In this document: in pieces, positions 1-7,983 of the stretch
How the letters are laid out: each line of letters begins with the position of its first letter
How positions within the stretch are numbered: the first letter of the stretch is position 1
Assembly: GCA_963851295.1 (NCBI GenBank)
Contig: CAWKOS010000010.1
Location: 62,001-126,000 of the forward strand
Source of the DNA: JAOPZW01 sp963851295
Lineage (GTDB): Bacteria > Actinomycetota > Thermoleophilia > Solirubrobacterales > Solirubrobacteraceae
Length of the DNA stretch: 64,000 nucleotides
Reading direction: 5' to 3'
Position numbers and translations under genes: made by a program
The notes under the pieces: generated by a model
What the model was told of the DNA's origin: nothing
Database searches by the model: none
The model's input: the letters and a program-made list of their open reading frames with translations, nothing else

Positions 1-468
1 GCCGCCGACGTCGCCGAGCTCGTCGCGCGGTTCGGCGAGCGCATGGGGCGCTGGCTGAACGCGGCCGCCTTCTTCCACGACGACTCCCCGGTCGTCGCGC
101 GCGCCAAGGCCAAGAGCCTGTCGAGCGAGACGACGTTCGACGAGGACGTCGACGACCTCGCCGCGCTCGAGGAGACGATCCGCCGCCTGGCGGCCGACGT
201 CTGCGGTGGCCTGCAGCGCCGCGACATGCGCGGGCGCACGATCGGCATCAAGGTCCGCCTCGACGACTGGACCAACGCGACGCGCGCGCGGACGGTCGAG
301 GGCTTCACGAACGACACCGCCGAGGTCACGGCGGTCGCCCTCGAGCTGCTGCGGGCGTACGCGCCGGCGCGCCCGGTCCGCCTGCTCGGCGTCCGGGTGG
401 CGTCCTTCGAGGACGAGGTCGCGGCGCCGCCCTCGACGCCGTCCGCTCAGCTCGCGCTGGAGGTCTGA
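1..468 (+). CDS. dinB: DNA polymerase IV (Y family), C-terminal part, cut by window edge
   Basis: The frame is open from base 1, so only the last 155 residues are visible. They match the end of the catalytic core and the little-finger domain of a translesion polymerase: KSLSSETTFDED is the conserved K-S-x-S-x-E-x-T-F segment of DinB, followed by the DNA-gripping part with KVRLDDW and TRARTVEGF. The palm with its catalytic carboxylates lies outside the window. Known family role: bypass of DNA lesions at stalled forks. The 3' end overlaps the convergent small gene by 22 bp. The family is firm; which DinB paralogue this is cannot be told from this part. Confidence 0.9.
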   Translation, partial: AADVAELVARFGERMGRWLNAAAFFHDDSPVVARAKAKSLSSETTFDEDVDDLAALEETIRRLAADVCGGLQRRDMRGRTIGIKVRLDDWTNATRARTVEGFTNDTAEVTAVALELLRAYAPARPVRLLGVRVASFEDEVAAPPSTPSAQLALEV

Positions 469-641
469 GGGGCTTCGCCCTCGCCCTCGGCGACCGCCGC
501 GAGGCGGTCGTGGAGCTTGTCGCGCAGCTGGTCGGGGTCGTACTCCTCGTGGTCGCGGCGCTTGCGCGCGACGACGACGCCGGTGGTGGCGGCCACGCCC
601 GCGACGCCCGCGAGGCCAACGATCTTCCAGGGAACGCCCAT
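447..641 (-). CDS. small single-span membrane protein, unknown function
   Basis: A 64-residue protein. Residues about 7-26 form one glycine/alanine/valine-rich membrane helix (IVGLAGVAGVAATTGVVVA), followed by RKRR, so the C-terminal half is probably cytoplasmic. That half is charged and helical (YDPDQLRDKLHDRLAAVAEGE). I do not recognise a family. The ATG at 641 lies 20 bp from the divergent GTG at 662, and both start codons sit at a suitable distance from one symmetric -10 element. The gene was chosen over its opposite-strand shadow because it has a sensible membrane topology and an upstream promoter. Confidence 0.65.
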   Translation of the reverse strand: MGVPWKIVGLAGVAGVAATTGVVVARKRRDHEEYDPDQLRDKLHDRLAAVAEGEGEAPQTSSAS

Positions 642-647
642 GGGTGC

Positions 648-656
648 GTAAGTTAC
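648..656. promoter_or_regulatory. symmetric -10 element serving both strands
   Basis: GTAAGTTAC is self-complementary around its central base. Read on the plus strand it gives TAAGTT (649-654), 7 nt before the GTG at 662. Read on the minus strand it gives TAACTT (655-650), 8 nt before the ATG at 641. Both fit the TANNNT -10 form used elsewhere in this window at leaderless starts. Function is inferred from sequence only. Confidence 0.55.
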
Positions 657-661
657 CGTCC

Positions 662-1375
662 GTGGACGGCCCGAACCTGACCCTCGACGAGGCGATCGCG
701 ACCGCGTCGACCGGCGACGTCTGGCTCTTCCGCGGCAAGTCGTTCGCCGACCTGGCGATTCGCACGGTGACCAACGCGCCGATCAATCACGTCGGGATGG
801 TCGTCGCGCTCGACGACCTGCAGCCGCTGCTCTGGCACGCGGAGCTCGGCAAGTCGCTGCCCGACGTGTGGACCGGCGAGCGCCAGCGCGGCGTCCAGCT
901 GCACAAGCTCGTCGACGCCGTCACGATGTGGAAGCACCGCTACGGCCAGCGCGGCTGGGTGCGCCCGCTCGAGGGCAAGATCGAGCGCGAGCACGAGGAC
1001 CGCCTGATGGAGGTCATCGAGCGCTACGACGGGCGGCCGTTCCCGACCACGGCCGGCCTCGCGCGCTCGTGGGCGACCGGGCGCGTGCGCCGGCGCCCCG
1101 CGCAGGCGCTCGAGACCGTCTACTGCGCCGAGCTCGTCGCCACGACCTACCAGTACATGGGGCTGCTCCCCGACGAGCGCCCGCCGAGCTGGTATGACCC
1201 CGGGCGCTTCTGGAGCGGCGACTCGCTGGAGCTCGTGCCGCCCTTCGAGCTCGGCACCGAGATCCCGGTGTCGGTGCCCGACCCGCCGGGCGAGCCGCCG
1301 GCGGAGGCGGCGCCCGCCGAGGCGGAGGCGGGGGCGGTCTCTGCACCCGTCACGGAGGCCGGCGCCGGCGAGTGA
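662..1375 (+). CDS. permuted NlpC/P60 (YiiX-type) papain-fold hydrolase
   Basis: A 237-residue protein of the circularly permuted NlpC/P60 group. The His-bearing motif comes first (GDVWLFRGKSF...NHVGMVV, then WHAEL) and the nucleophile Cys later (YCAELVATTYQYMGLL), the reverse of the usual order. Family members are thiol hydrolases acting on amide or ester bonds of peptidoglycan or lipids; the substrate here is unknown. No signal peptide is visible. The last about 45 residues are a Pro/Ala/Glu-rich tail. GTG 662 was preferred to GTG 644 because TAAGTT lies 7 nt before it. The stop overlaps the ltrA start by 4 bp (GTGA), so the two are co-transcribed. Confidence 0.7.
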   Translation: MDGPNLTLDEAIATASTGDVWLFRGKSFADLAIRTVTNAPINHVGMVVALDDLQPLLWHAELGKSLPDVWTGERQRGVQLHKLVDAVTMWKHRYGQRGWVRPLEGKIEREHEDRLMEVIERYDGRPFPTTAGLARSWATGRVRRRPAQALETVYCAELVATTYQYMGLLPDERPPSWYDPGRFWSGDSLELVPPFELGTEIPVSVPDPPGEPPAEAAPAEAEAGAVSAPVTEAGAGE

Positions 1376-2460
1376 ACGGGGCCGACGAGCGCCACGCGTC
1401 GTGGCTGGAGCTGTTCTTCGACCTCGTCTTCGTGGTCGCGATCGCGCAGCTCGCGCAGGAGCTCGTCCGCGACCACAGCCTCGGGGGCTTCGCGATCTTC
1501 GCGGGCCTGTTCCTGCCGGTCTTCATCGCCTGGCAGGGCTTCACGTTCTACGCCGATCGCTTCGACACCGACGACGCGCTCTTCCGCGTGGCGCTGCTGG
1601 GAGCGATGCTCGCGATCGCGGCGCTGGCGGTGCAGATCCCGGACGTCGCCGCCGGGCGCCACGACGCCGGCTTCGTCGTCGCATACGTGACGCTGCGCGC
1701 GCTGCTGGTCGCGCTCTACCTGCGCGCGTGGGCGCGCGCGCCCGCCGCGCGGCCCCTGATCGCCCGCTACGCCGGCGGCTACTCGCTGAGCATCGCGATC
1801 TGGCTGGCCTCGCTGCTCGTCGACCCGCCCGTGCGCTACGTGCTGTGGGGCGTGGGCCTGGCGATCGAGTACGCGATGCCGGTCGTGGCCCAGCGCTTCC
1901 ACTCGCGCCTGCCGGTGGATCCCGCGCATGTCCCCGAGCGCTTCGGCCTCTTCACGATCATCGTGCTCGGCGAATCGGTCGTCGCGGTCGCGCTGGGGAC
2001 CGCCCACGAGGACTGGCGACTGGCCTCGGCGACGACCGCCGCGCTGGGCTTCGCGGCCGCCGCTTGCCTGTGGTGGGTGTACTTCGGGCGCGGGATGGCG
2101 GGCGGGCTGAGCAGCACCGACGGCTCGATGCAGCTCTACACGCGCATCCACATCCCGCTCCTGGCGGGCCTGACCGCCGTCGGCGCGGGCGTGCACATGC
2201 TGATCCAGGAGGCTTCGGCCGGCGGCGTGCAGGCGGGCGCGGCGTGGGCGCTCGACGGCGGCGCGGCGCTCTACCTGCTGTGCCTGACGATCGCCCAGGC
2301 GGTCACCGACCGCGGCGCGCCCTCGCGCGCGGCGCGGGCGCTGGCCGGTGTGGCGCTCGTCGCCGTCGCCGCGCTCGTCGGGCTTCTGACCCCGGTGGCC
2401 GTCGCGGCCGCCTCGGCGGCGGCGCTGTGCGCGCTCGTCGTCTACGAGGAGCGCGCCTAG
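1372..2460 (+). CDS. ltrA: LtrA-family (low temperature requirement) membrane protein
   Basis: A 362-residue polytopic membrane protein with about ten hydrophobic spans. The N-terminal signature WLELFFDLVFVVAIAQLA and the central FTIIVLGESVVAVALG are the two hallmark segments of the LtrA family (Pfam LtrA). Family members were first linked to growth of Listeria at low temperature; the molecular activity is unknown. Translation starts at a GTG inside the stop of the preceding gene (GTGA), so the two are translationally coupled. The 3' end overlaps the convergent desulfurase-like gene by 4 bp. Confidence 0.88.
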   Translation: MNGADERHASWLELFFDLVFVVAIAQLAQELVRDHSLGGFAIFAGLFLPVFIAWQGFTFYADRFDTDDALFRVALLGAMLAIAALAVQIPDVAAGRHDAGFVVAYVTLRALLVALYLRAWARAPAARPLIARYAGGYSLSIAIWLASLLVDPPVRYVLWGVGLAIEYAMPVVAQRFHSRLPVDPAHVPERFGLFTIIVLGESVVAVALGTAHEDWRLASATTAALGFAAAACLWWVYFGRGMAGGLSSTDGSMQLYTRIHIPLLAGLTAVGAGVHMLIQEASAGGVQAGAAWALDGGAALYLLCLTIAQAVTDRGAPSRAARALAGVALVAVAALVGLLTPVAVAAASAAALCALVVYEERA

Positions 2461-3596
2461 AGCGACGCGACGGCGTCGAGCAGCCGTCCGACGTCGTCCT
2501 CGTCGTTGTAGGCCACGACCCCGGCGCGCAGCGCGCCGTCGGGCTCGAGGCCCAGCCAGCGCGAGAGCTCGAGCGCGTAGTAGTTGCCGTGCCAGACGGC
2601 GACCTCCGCGCGCGCAAGGGCGGCGGCCACGTCGTGCGACGAGCGCCCCGCGACCGTGAACATCACCGTCGCGGTGCGGTCGCGCGCCGAGCCGTGAACG
2701 GTGACGCCGTCCACGTCCCGCAGCCCCTCGACCATCTGCGCCAGCAGCCGGTCCTCGTGGGCGCGCAGCTCCTCGCGATCGAGTGCGACGACGAAGTCGG
2801 CGGCCGCGCGAACGCCGACCAGCGACTCGAAGGGCAGCGTCCCGAGCTCCCAGCGGTCCGGCACCTCGTCGGGCGAGGGGCGCAGCTTGTCGGGCCCGAG
2901 CTCGGCCAGGAGCTCCGGCCGCGCCCAGAGGATCCCGATGTGCGGGCCGAACCACTTGTAGGCCGAGCAGGCCAGCGCGTCGCAGTCCAGCGCGGCGACG
3001 TCGATGGCGCGGTGGGGCGTGGCGTGGACGGCGTCGACGAAGACGCGCGCGCCGACCGCATGCGCCTCCCCGACGATGCCCGGCAGGTCGGGGATCGTGC
3101 CCACGGCGTTGGAGGCCGCGGTCACAGCGACCCAGCGCGTGCGCTCGGAGAGCACCGCCGCGACCGCCGAGGCCGGGAGCTCGAGCGTCTCGCGCTCGGG
3201 CTCGGCGAAGAGGACCTCGGCGCCCGCCCGCTGGGCGGCGATCAGCCACGGCGCGACGTTGGCATCGTGGTCCAGGCGCGTGAGCACGAGCTCGTCGCCG
3301 GGGCGCAGCGTGCGCCCGACGGCGGCCGAGAAGCGCATCGTCAGCGCCGTCATCGAGGGGCCGAAGACGACGCCCTGCGCGCTCGCGCCTAGCAGCTTGG
3401 CGACCGAGGCGCGCGCACCGGCCACGAGCGCGTCGGTCCGCTCGGCGGCGCGGAAGGCGCCGCCGTGGTTGGCGTTGTCGCCCGAGCGCATGAAGGCGGC
3501 CATCTCCTCGATGGCGTCGTCGACCATCTGGGTGCCGGCGGCGCCGTCCAGGCGCGCCCAGCCGTCCGCTAGGCCGGGGAAGCGGGTGCGGTGCAT
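2457..3596 (-). CDS. cysteine desulfurase-like class V aminotransferase
   Basis: A 379-residue fold-type I PLP enzyme. The PLP-binding lysine is seen in CSAYKWFGPHIG (about K214). The N-terminal R..FPGLADGWARLDGAAGTQ and GDNANHGG segments are typical of the VC1184-like 'cysteine desulfurase-like' subfamily, which is related to SufS/CsdA but not a proven Fe-S sulfur donor. No suf or isc gene is adjacent, so the substrate is open. ATG 3596 is preceded on its strand by TAGGGT with 8 nt spacing, back to back with the promoter of the divergent hydrolase. Confidence 0.8.
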   Translation of the reverse strand: MHRTRFPGLADGWARLDGAAGTQMVDDAIEEMAAFMRSGDNANHGGAFRAAERTDALVAGARASVAKLLGASAQGVVFGPSMTALTMRFSAAVGRTLRPGDELVLTRLDHDANVAPWLIAAQRAGAEVLFAEPERETLELPASAVAAVLSERTRWVAVTAASNAVGTIPDLPGIVGEAHAVGARVFVDAVHATPHRAIDVAALDCDALACSAYKWFGPHIGILWARPELLAELGPDKLRPSPDEVPDRWELGTLPFESLVGVRAAADFVVALDREELRAHEDRLLAQMVEGLRDVDGVTVHGSARDRTATVMFTVAGRSSHDVAAALARAEVAVWHGNYYALELSRWLGLEPDGALRAGVVAYNDEDDVGRLLDAVASL

Positions 3597-3625
3597 GGGT
3601 CCGCACCCTAGTACCGTGCCGCTCC
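3597..3625. promoter_or_regulatory. 29-bp divergent promoter region
   Basis: The two divergent start codons (minus 3596, plus 3626) are separated by 29 bp. That space holds TAGGGT on the minus strand (3610-3605, 8 nt from its ATG) and TACCGT on the plus strand (3612-3617, 8 nt from its ATG). Any -35 element must lie inside the opposite gene's start region. Inferred from sequence. Confidence 0.5.
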
Positions 3626-4426
3626 ATGCCGAACGCCGCCTTCGACGGGACCTCGCTGTACTACGAGCGCCGCGGCGCCGGCGAGCCGGTGCTGCTCGTC
3701 CAGGGCATGAGCGGCACGCACCTCGCCTGGGGCGAGCCCTTTCTGGGCGGCCTCGGCGACGACCTCGACGTGGTGGCCTACGACCATCGCGGCGTGGGGG
3801 AGTCCACGCCGCAGGACGGGCCGATCACCATCGACCAGCTCGCCGACGACGCCGCGGGCCTGATCGGGGCGCTCGGGTGGGAGGACGCGCACGTCGTCGG
3901 GATCTCGATGGGCGGGATGGTCGCCCAGGAGCTCGCGCTGCGTCACCCCGGGCGGATCCGCACGCTGACGCTGGGGTGCACGTACCCGGGCGGCGCCGAG
4001 GGCCGACTCGCCGACCCGGCGCTCATCCAGGAGCTCGCCGGCGCGCTCATGTCGGGCGACCGTGAGCTGGCGCTGCGCACCGGCTTCGCCGCGAACCTGT
4101 CGACCGCCTACGTCGCCGACGAGGCCAACTGGCCGGCGTTCCATGCGATGGCGACCGAGCTGCCGGTGCCGGTGCCGGTGATCATGCTGCAGATGCAGGC
4201 GGTCATGGGCCATGACGCGAGCGCGCGGCTCGCGAGCATCGAGGCGCCGACCCTCGTCGTCCATGGCACCGAGGACCGCATGCTCCCGGTCGAGAACGGC
4301 AAGCTCATCGCGCGGCTGATCCCCGGCGCGCGGCTGGAGCTGCTCGACGGCGTCGGCCACATGTTCTGGTGGGAGGAGCCCGAGCGCAGCGCCGCGCTCG
4401 TGCGCTCCCACGTCGCCGGTCAGTAG
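3626..4426 (+). CDS. alpha/beta hydrolase
   Basis: A 266-residue alpha/beta-hydrolase fold enzyme. The nucleophile elbow is GISMGGM (Ser about 94), the acid loop is VVHGTEDRMLPV and the catalytic His is in DGVGHMFWWEEP. The cap region contains FAANLSTAYVADEANW. It resembles esterases and haloperoxidase-like hydrolases; the substrate cannot be read from sequence. It has its own short promoter, opposite the desulfurase-like gene, and its last 7 bp overlap the convergent thioredoxin gene. Confidence 0.85.
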   Translation: MPNAAFDGTSLYYERRGAGEPVLLVQGMSGTHLAWGEPFLGGLGDDLDVVAYDHRGVGESTPQDGPITIDQLADDAAGLIGALGWEDAHVVGISMGGMVAQELALRHPGRIRTLTLGCTYPGGAEGRLADPALIQELAGALMSGDRELALRTGFAANLSTAYVADEANWPAFHAMATELPVPVPVIMLQMQAVMGHDASARLASIEAPTLVVHGTEDRMLPVENGKLIARLIPGARLELLDGVGHMFWWEEPERSAALVRSHVAGQ

Positions 4427-5163
4427 AGCGCGGCGGCCAGGCGGCGGCGCGCGTCGCGCGCCAGCGGGTGCTCGACCCCGAGCTCGTCGAGCGCCCCGAC
4501 GACCACCTTGCGCACGTCGTCCTGGTGGCCGTCGGCGCTCGTGAGGGCGGCGATGAGCAGGTCGATGGCGCGCTCGACGTCGCCGTCGTCGAGGGCCTGG
4601 AAGGCCTCGTCGAGGTCGAGGTCGTCGGCGCCCTCCAGGCGGATCCGGGCGGCCAGGCCGTCGGCGGCGAACGAGCCGCTGACGTTGGCCAGCAGCGCGG
4701 CGGCCTCGTCGGCCTCGCCGCGGCGGTGCAGCAGCCCGGCGAGCGGGACGGCGGCGTCAGCGCGGCCGGGCTCGAGCTCGAGGGCGCGGCGCAGCGACGC
4801 CTCGTCACCGCCGGCGACGAGGGCGTCGGCCTCGCTGGGCACGAGCGCGTCGAAGAAGCGCTCGACGTTGGCGGGCGGCTGCACGCCGACGAACTCGTCG
4901 ACCACGCGGCCGCCCTTGAACGCCTTGACGGCGGGGATCCCCTGGATGCCGAACGCCTGCGCCAGCGACGGGTTGGCGTCGGTGTCGAGCTTGGCGAGGA
5001 CGACCTGGCCCTCGCGTTGCGCCGCGGCCTTTTCGAGGAGCGGGGTCAGCGCGCGGCACGGGCCGCACCACTCGGCCCAGAAGTCGACGACGACGGGGGT
5101 CGTGCGCGAGCGCTCGACGACCTCCTGCTCGAAGTCCTGCTCGGTGACGTCGATGACGGCCAT
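4420..5163 (-). CDS. thioredoxin-TPR protein (YbbN/CnoX-like)
   Basis: A 247-residue protein. Residues about 5-110 are a thioredoxin domain with an intact redox motif in FWAEWCGPCRAL and the cis-Pro segment GIPAVKAF. Residues 115-247 form helical repeats ending in a YbbN-type C-terminal domain (ALDDGDVERAIDLLIAAL). Family members act as co-chaperones or chaperedoxins linked to GroEL/DnaK; E. coli YbbN has a redox-inactive site, while the CGPC here looks active. ATG 5163 is preferred to longer upstream frames because TATCAT lies 7 nt before it and the thioredoxin domain begins at once. Confidence 0.88.
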   Translation of the reverse strand: MAVIDVTEQDFEQEVVERSRTTPVVVDFWAEWCGPCRALTPLLEKAAAQREGQVVLAKLDTDANPSLAQAFGIQGIPAVKAFKGGRVVDEFVGVQPPANVERFFDALVPSEADALVAGGDEASLRRALELEPGRADAAVPLAGLLHRRGEADEAAALLANVSGSFAADGLAARIRLEGADDLDLDEAFQALDDGDVERAIDLLIAALTSADGHQDDVRKVVVGALDELGVEHPLARDARRRLAAALY

Positions 5164-5187
5164 GCCTTCGATGATAGGACTCCGGCG
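5164..5187. promoter_or_regulatory. 24-bp divergent promoter with overlapping -10 elements
   Basis: The minus-strand TATCAT (5176-5171) and plus-strand TAGGAC (5175-5180) share two bases. Each lies exactly 7 nt from its start codon (5163 and 5188). The two genes therefore probably cannot bind polymerase at the same time. The plus element ends in C rather than T, so it is the weaker match. Confidence 0.5.
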
Positions 5188-5982
5188 ATGGCGCTCCACG
5201 TCGAGGACGACGGCGAGGGCATCCCGGTCGTCCTGCTGCATGGCCTGACCGCGACGCACCGCTATGTGGTGATGGGCTCCAAGGCGCTCGAGCGCTCGGG
5301 CCACCGCGTGATCGCCTACGACGCGCGCGGGCATGGGCGCAGCGATCCGGCGCCGGCGCCGGAGGCCTATCGCTATGAGGATCTCGTCGCCGACCTCGCG
5401 CAGGTGATGGACGAGCGCGGCATCGAGCGCGCGGTCCTCGCGGGCGCCTCGATGGGGGCGCATACGCTGCTGCGCTTCGCCCTGGAGTACCCCGAGCGGG
5501 CGGCGGCGCTGGTCGTGATCACGCCCGCCTACGATCCCGTCGACCACGACGACCCGGCGCGGCTGGCGCGCTGGGACGCGCTCGCCGCGGGGCTGCGCAG
5601 CGGCGGCGTCGACGGGTTCGTGGCCGCCTACGGCGACCCCGGCGTGCCCGGGGCGTGGCGCGAGACGGTGGTCAAGGTGCTGCGCCAGCGCCTGAGCGCC
5701 CACGAGCACCCGGAGGCGGTGGCCGACGCGCTGGAGGCGGTGCCGCGCTCGCGGCCCTTCGGGACCCTGCACGACCTCGCCGCAATCGAGGCGCCGACGG
5801 TGATCGTCGCCGACCGCGACGAGGCCGATCCGGGCCATCCCCTGAGCGTGGGGGAGGACTACGCGCGCGTCATCCCGGGCGCGAAGCTGCTGGTCGAGGA
5901 GCCGGGGCGCTCGCCGCTGGCCTGGCAGGGCGGCCAGCTCTCGAAGGTGATCGCGGAGGCCGCCGGGGGGGCGGAGGCCTAG
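5188..5982 (+). CDS. alpha/beta hydrolase
   Basis: A 264-residue hydrolase, second of its fold in this region. The oxyanion/entry segment is VVLLHGLTATHRY, followed by YDARGHGRSDPAP, and the nucleophile elbow is AGASMGAH (Ser about 88). The acid region is TVIVADRDEADPGHP. The usual C-terminal His loop is poorly conserved (EEPGRSPLAWQGG lacks an obvious His), so activity is uncertain. It starts 24 bp from the divergent thioredoxin gene. Substrate unknown. Confidence 0.8.
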   Translation: MALHVEDDGEGIPVVLLHGLTATHRYVVMGSKALERSGHRVIAYDARGHGRSDPAPAPEAYRYEDLVADLAQVMDERGIERAVLAGASMGAHTLLRFALEYPERAAALVVITPAYDPVDHDDPARLARWDALAAGLRSGGVDGFVAAYGDPGVPGAWRETVVKVLRQRLSAHEHPEAVADALEAVPRSRPFGTLHDLAAIEAPTVIVADRDEADPGHPLSVGEDYARVIPGAKLLVEEPGRSPLAWQGGQLSKVIAEAAGGAEA

Positions 5983-6051
5983 CTCCGCCCCCTCGGCTGT
6001 CGCGGCCGGGCTCTCCACCCGCCGTCTCGTGGCGCCCCGCTGAGCGCGGGC

Positions 6052-6513
6052 TCAGTCGCCTTCCGCTTCGATCTTCTTGCCGTTGGTGCCGACGACGTAC
6101 CACTCGGCGCCGAAGGCGTCGAGGCCCTCGCCCTTGGTGGCGCCGACCTTGTTGGCGTCGCCCTTGAACGTGTAGAGCGGGTGCTTGTTGTAGGTCACCT
6201 GCGTGGTGCCGTCCGAGCGCTTGGTCGTGCCCAGCAGCGAGGACTTCACGCTGCCGGAGGCCTTCGGCTTGCCCTTGGTCAGCAGCGGAGGCCAGTTGGT
6301 GGCGCACGCGCCCGAGCACGCGCTCTTGCCGTGCTTGTCCTTCTCGAACAGGTAGAGCGTGTGCGAGCTCCCGTTGACGAGGATCGTGCCGAGCTTGACG
6401 TGATGCGTCTTCACGGTGGCGGGCTTGCTCACGGCCGATGAAGCGATCGCGGTGATCCCGAGGGCGGCCGCCGCGACAGCGGCGAGCGTGACGAGGACGA
6501 CGGAACGTCGCAT
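6052..6513 (-). CDS. secreted repeat protein (Lipoprotein_15 / COG4315 type)
   Basis: A 153-residue exported protein. An N-terminal signal (MRRSVVLVTLAAVAAAALG) is followed by two copies of the family repeat of unknown function: TLYLFEKDKHGKSACSGACATNWPPL and a second one ending in HPLYTFKGDANKVGATKGEG, each with the Y-x-F and C-x3-C-x2-W/G features. No lipobox Cys is seen, so it is probably secreted rather than lipid-anchored. The start at 6513 was chosen over ATG 6519 because AAAGGG lies 6 nt upstream of it; for 6519 the spacing would be zero. Confidence 0.82.
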   Translation of the reverse strand: MRRSVVLVTLAAVAAAALGITAIASSAVSKPATVKTHHVKLGTILVNGSSHTLYLFEKDKHGKSACSGACATNWPPLLTKGKPKASGSVKSSLLGTTKRSDGTTQVTYNKHPLYTFKGDANKVGATKGEGLDAFGAEWYVVGTNGKKIEAEGD

Positions 6514-6623
6514 GTGCATCCCTTTCGCTGGCGCCGGACCACGAAGCGGGGGAGGTCCGGGTCTTGCCTTGCTGACGCCATCCGCCACGGATCCTTCCCG
6601 CCAATCCGCGCGTGCGCTGCTGC

Positions 6624-6653
6624 TTGACAGGCCGCGAACGTGGGTGAGAGGGT
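6624..6653 (+). promoter_or_regulatory. promoter of the SnoaL-like gene
   Basis: A perfect -35 TTGACA (6624-6629), an 18-bp spacer and GAGGGT (6648-6653) end 7 nt before the ATG at 6661. The -10 lacks the usual TA but sits at the same 7-nt distance as other starts here, which suggests an mRNA beginning at or near the start codon. Confidence 0.5.
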
Positions 6654-6660
6654 CGGCGCC

Positions 6661-7146
6661 ATGGCGATCGCACAGCAGTCGATGACCGACGAGCAGCGCA
6701 AGTCGGTCGCGCTCGAGTACCTCAAGGCCTTCGACAACGGCGGCGTGACCTCGACCGGGGCGAGCATCCTCGACCTCTTCGCCGACGACGCCCAGGTCCA
6801 CTTCCCGAAGTGGGGCCTGGCCAACGGCAAGGAGGCGATCGGCCAGTGCTTCACCGACGTCGGCGGGACGCTGCGCGCGATCCGCCACGACTACGCGAAC
6901 TTCAACTGGCTCATGACCGGCGGCGACTGCTTCGTCTGCGAGGGGACCAGCTACGGCGAGCACCAGGACGGCGAGTGGCGCGCGGGGATCACGCACGCCG
7001 GGCGCTGGTGCGACGTCTTCGAGGTCCGCGACTTCCTCATCCAGCGCTGCTTCATCTACCTCGACCCCGACTACGCGGGGGCCGACACCGATCGCTATCC
7101 GTGGCTCTCCGCGAACGGGCGCGACGCCTCGCAGCCGCTGGGGTGA
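6661..7146 (+). CDS. SnoaL/NTF2-like protein
   Basis: A 161-residue protein with the cone-shaped NTF2 fold pattern: helix YLKAFDNGG, ILDLFADDAQVHFPKWG, then GKEAIGQCF and a strand-rich C-terminal half with VFEVRDFLIQRCFIYLDPDYAG. Family members are small isomerases, hydrolases, or binding proteins; residues do not identify the reaction. It lies directly upstream of the XRE-cupin regulator and could belong to the catabolic cluster that follows, but it has its own promoter. ATG 6661 was chosen over GTG 6640 on promoter position. Confidence 0.78.
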   Translation: MAIAQQSMTDEQRKSVALEYLKAFDNGGVTSTGASILDLFADDAQVHFPKWGLANGKEAIGQCFTDVGGTLRAIRHDYANFNWLMTGGDCFVCEGTSYGEHQDGEWRAGITHAGRWCDVFEVRDFLIQRCFIYLDPDYAGADTDRYPWLSANGRDASQPLG

Positions 7147-7175
7147 CGCTGCGCCAGGCGGCTGTGCAGTGACCC

Positions 7176-7205
7176 TGGACACATTCTGGGTCCGACGGTT
7201 ACAGT
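7176..7205 (+). promoter_or_regulatory. promoter of the XRE-cupin regulator with overlapping inverted repeat
   Basis: TGGACA (7176-7181), an 18-bp spacer and TACAGT (7200-7205) lie 9 nt before the ATG at 7215. The -35 sits between the arms of an inverted repeat, GACCC (7171-7175) and GGGTC (7188-7192). An operator within the promoter would be expected if the regulator represses itself; that is inference. Confidence 0.45.
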
Positions 7206-7214
7206 GGATCGCGG

Positions 7215-7907
7215 ATGTCCATCGACCCCACCGGAGCCAGGCGCCTTCGCGATCTGACCGCAGACTTCCAGGACGGCGTCGGGCAGCGGCTCCGCGCCGA
7301 GCGCGAGGGCCACGGACTGAGCCTGCGCGAGCTGGCGCGACGGCTGGAGATCTCGCCCAGCGCCCTGTCGCAGATCGAGACCGGCCGTTCGCGGCCGTCG
7401 GTGGGAACGCTCTACGCGATCGTCACCGAGCTCGAGATGTCGCTCGACGAGCTCTTCGGCTCGCCGCACATGCAAGCGGCGGCGCCGCGCCCCGCCGAGC
7501 CGGAGGACGGCGGGCGGGCCACGCTCGTCCAGCGCCGAGACGCACGGAAGGGCATCGACCTCGAGTCTGGCGTGCGCTGGGAACGGCTGACGCCGACTGC
7601 CGAGCACGACGCGGACTTCCTGTACGTCGTCTACGAGATCGGCGGTGCCTCGAGCCGGCACGGGACCCACATGCGCCACATGGGACGCGAGTACGGCCTC
7701 GTCCTTTCGGGGCGCCTGCGTGTCACGATCGGCTTCGACGACGAGTACGAGCTCGGCCCGGGCGATTCGATCGCGTTCGAGTCCTCGCGGCCACATCGCT
7801 TGGAGAACGCCGGCGACGAGCCCGTCGAGGCGATCTGGTTCGTCGTCGGGCGCTCGGAGAGCGATGCCCGCAAGCTCGCGCTGGACGCTCCGCTCGAGCC
7901 GGGGTAA
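7215..7907 (+). CDS. XRE-family regulator with C-terminal cupin sensor domain
   Basis: A 230-residue regulator. Residues about 20-80 are a helix-turn-helix (LRELARRLEISPSALSQIET), and residues 135-205 are a cupin_2 domain (SSRHGTHMRHMGREYGLVLSG, then ELGPGDSIAFESSRPHRLEN). Proteins of this layout (PuuR, SutR and relatives) bind a small ligand in the cupin barrel and control nearby catabolic genes. It sits 76 bp upstream of the HpaB-like monooxygenase on the same strand, which makes that cluster its likely target. Confidence 0.88.
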   Translation: MSIDPTGARRLRDLTADFQDGVGQRLRAEREGHGLSLRELARRLEISPSALSQIETGRSRPSVGTLYAIVTELEMSLDELFGSPHMQAAAPRPAEPEDGGRATLVQRRDARKGIDLESGVRWERLTPTAEHDADFLYVVYEIGGASSRHGTHMRHMGREYGLVLSGRLRVTIGFDDEYELGPGDSIAFESSRPHRLENAGDEPVEAIWFVVGRSESDARKLALDAPLEPG

Positions 7908-7983
7908 GGTGGCCCGGAGTGTCAAGTGTCAACGCACACTCGGCGCGACTCAGCCGGGTTGGTCGAGGAGGAGGCTTCCGAGC

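Noticed and set aside
1147..3627. An 826-residue minus-strand reading frame across LtrA and the desulfurase-like gene
   Set aside because: It runs antisense or out of frame to two well-supported genes, is Arg/Ala/Gly-rich throughout and has no recognisable domain; it is a by-product of high GC content.
6014..6051. A regulatory site after the second hydrolase
   Set aside because: Only 30-odd bases of GC-rich sequence between convergent genes, with no clear hairpin or repeat.
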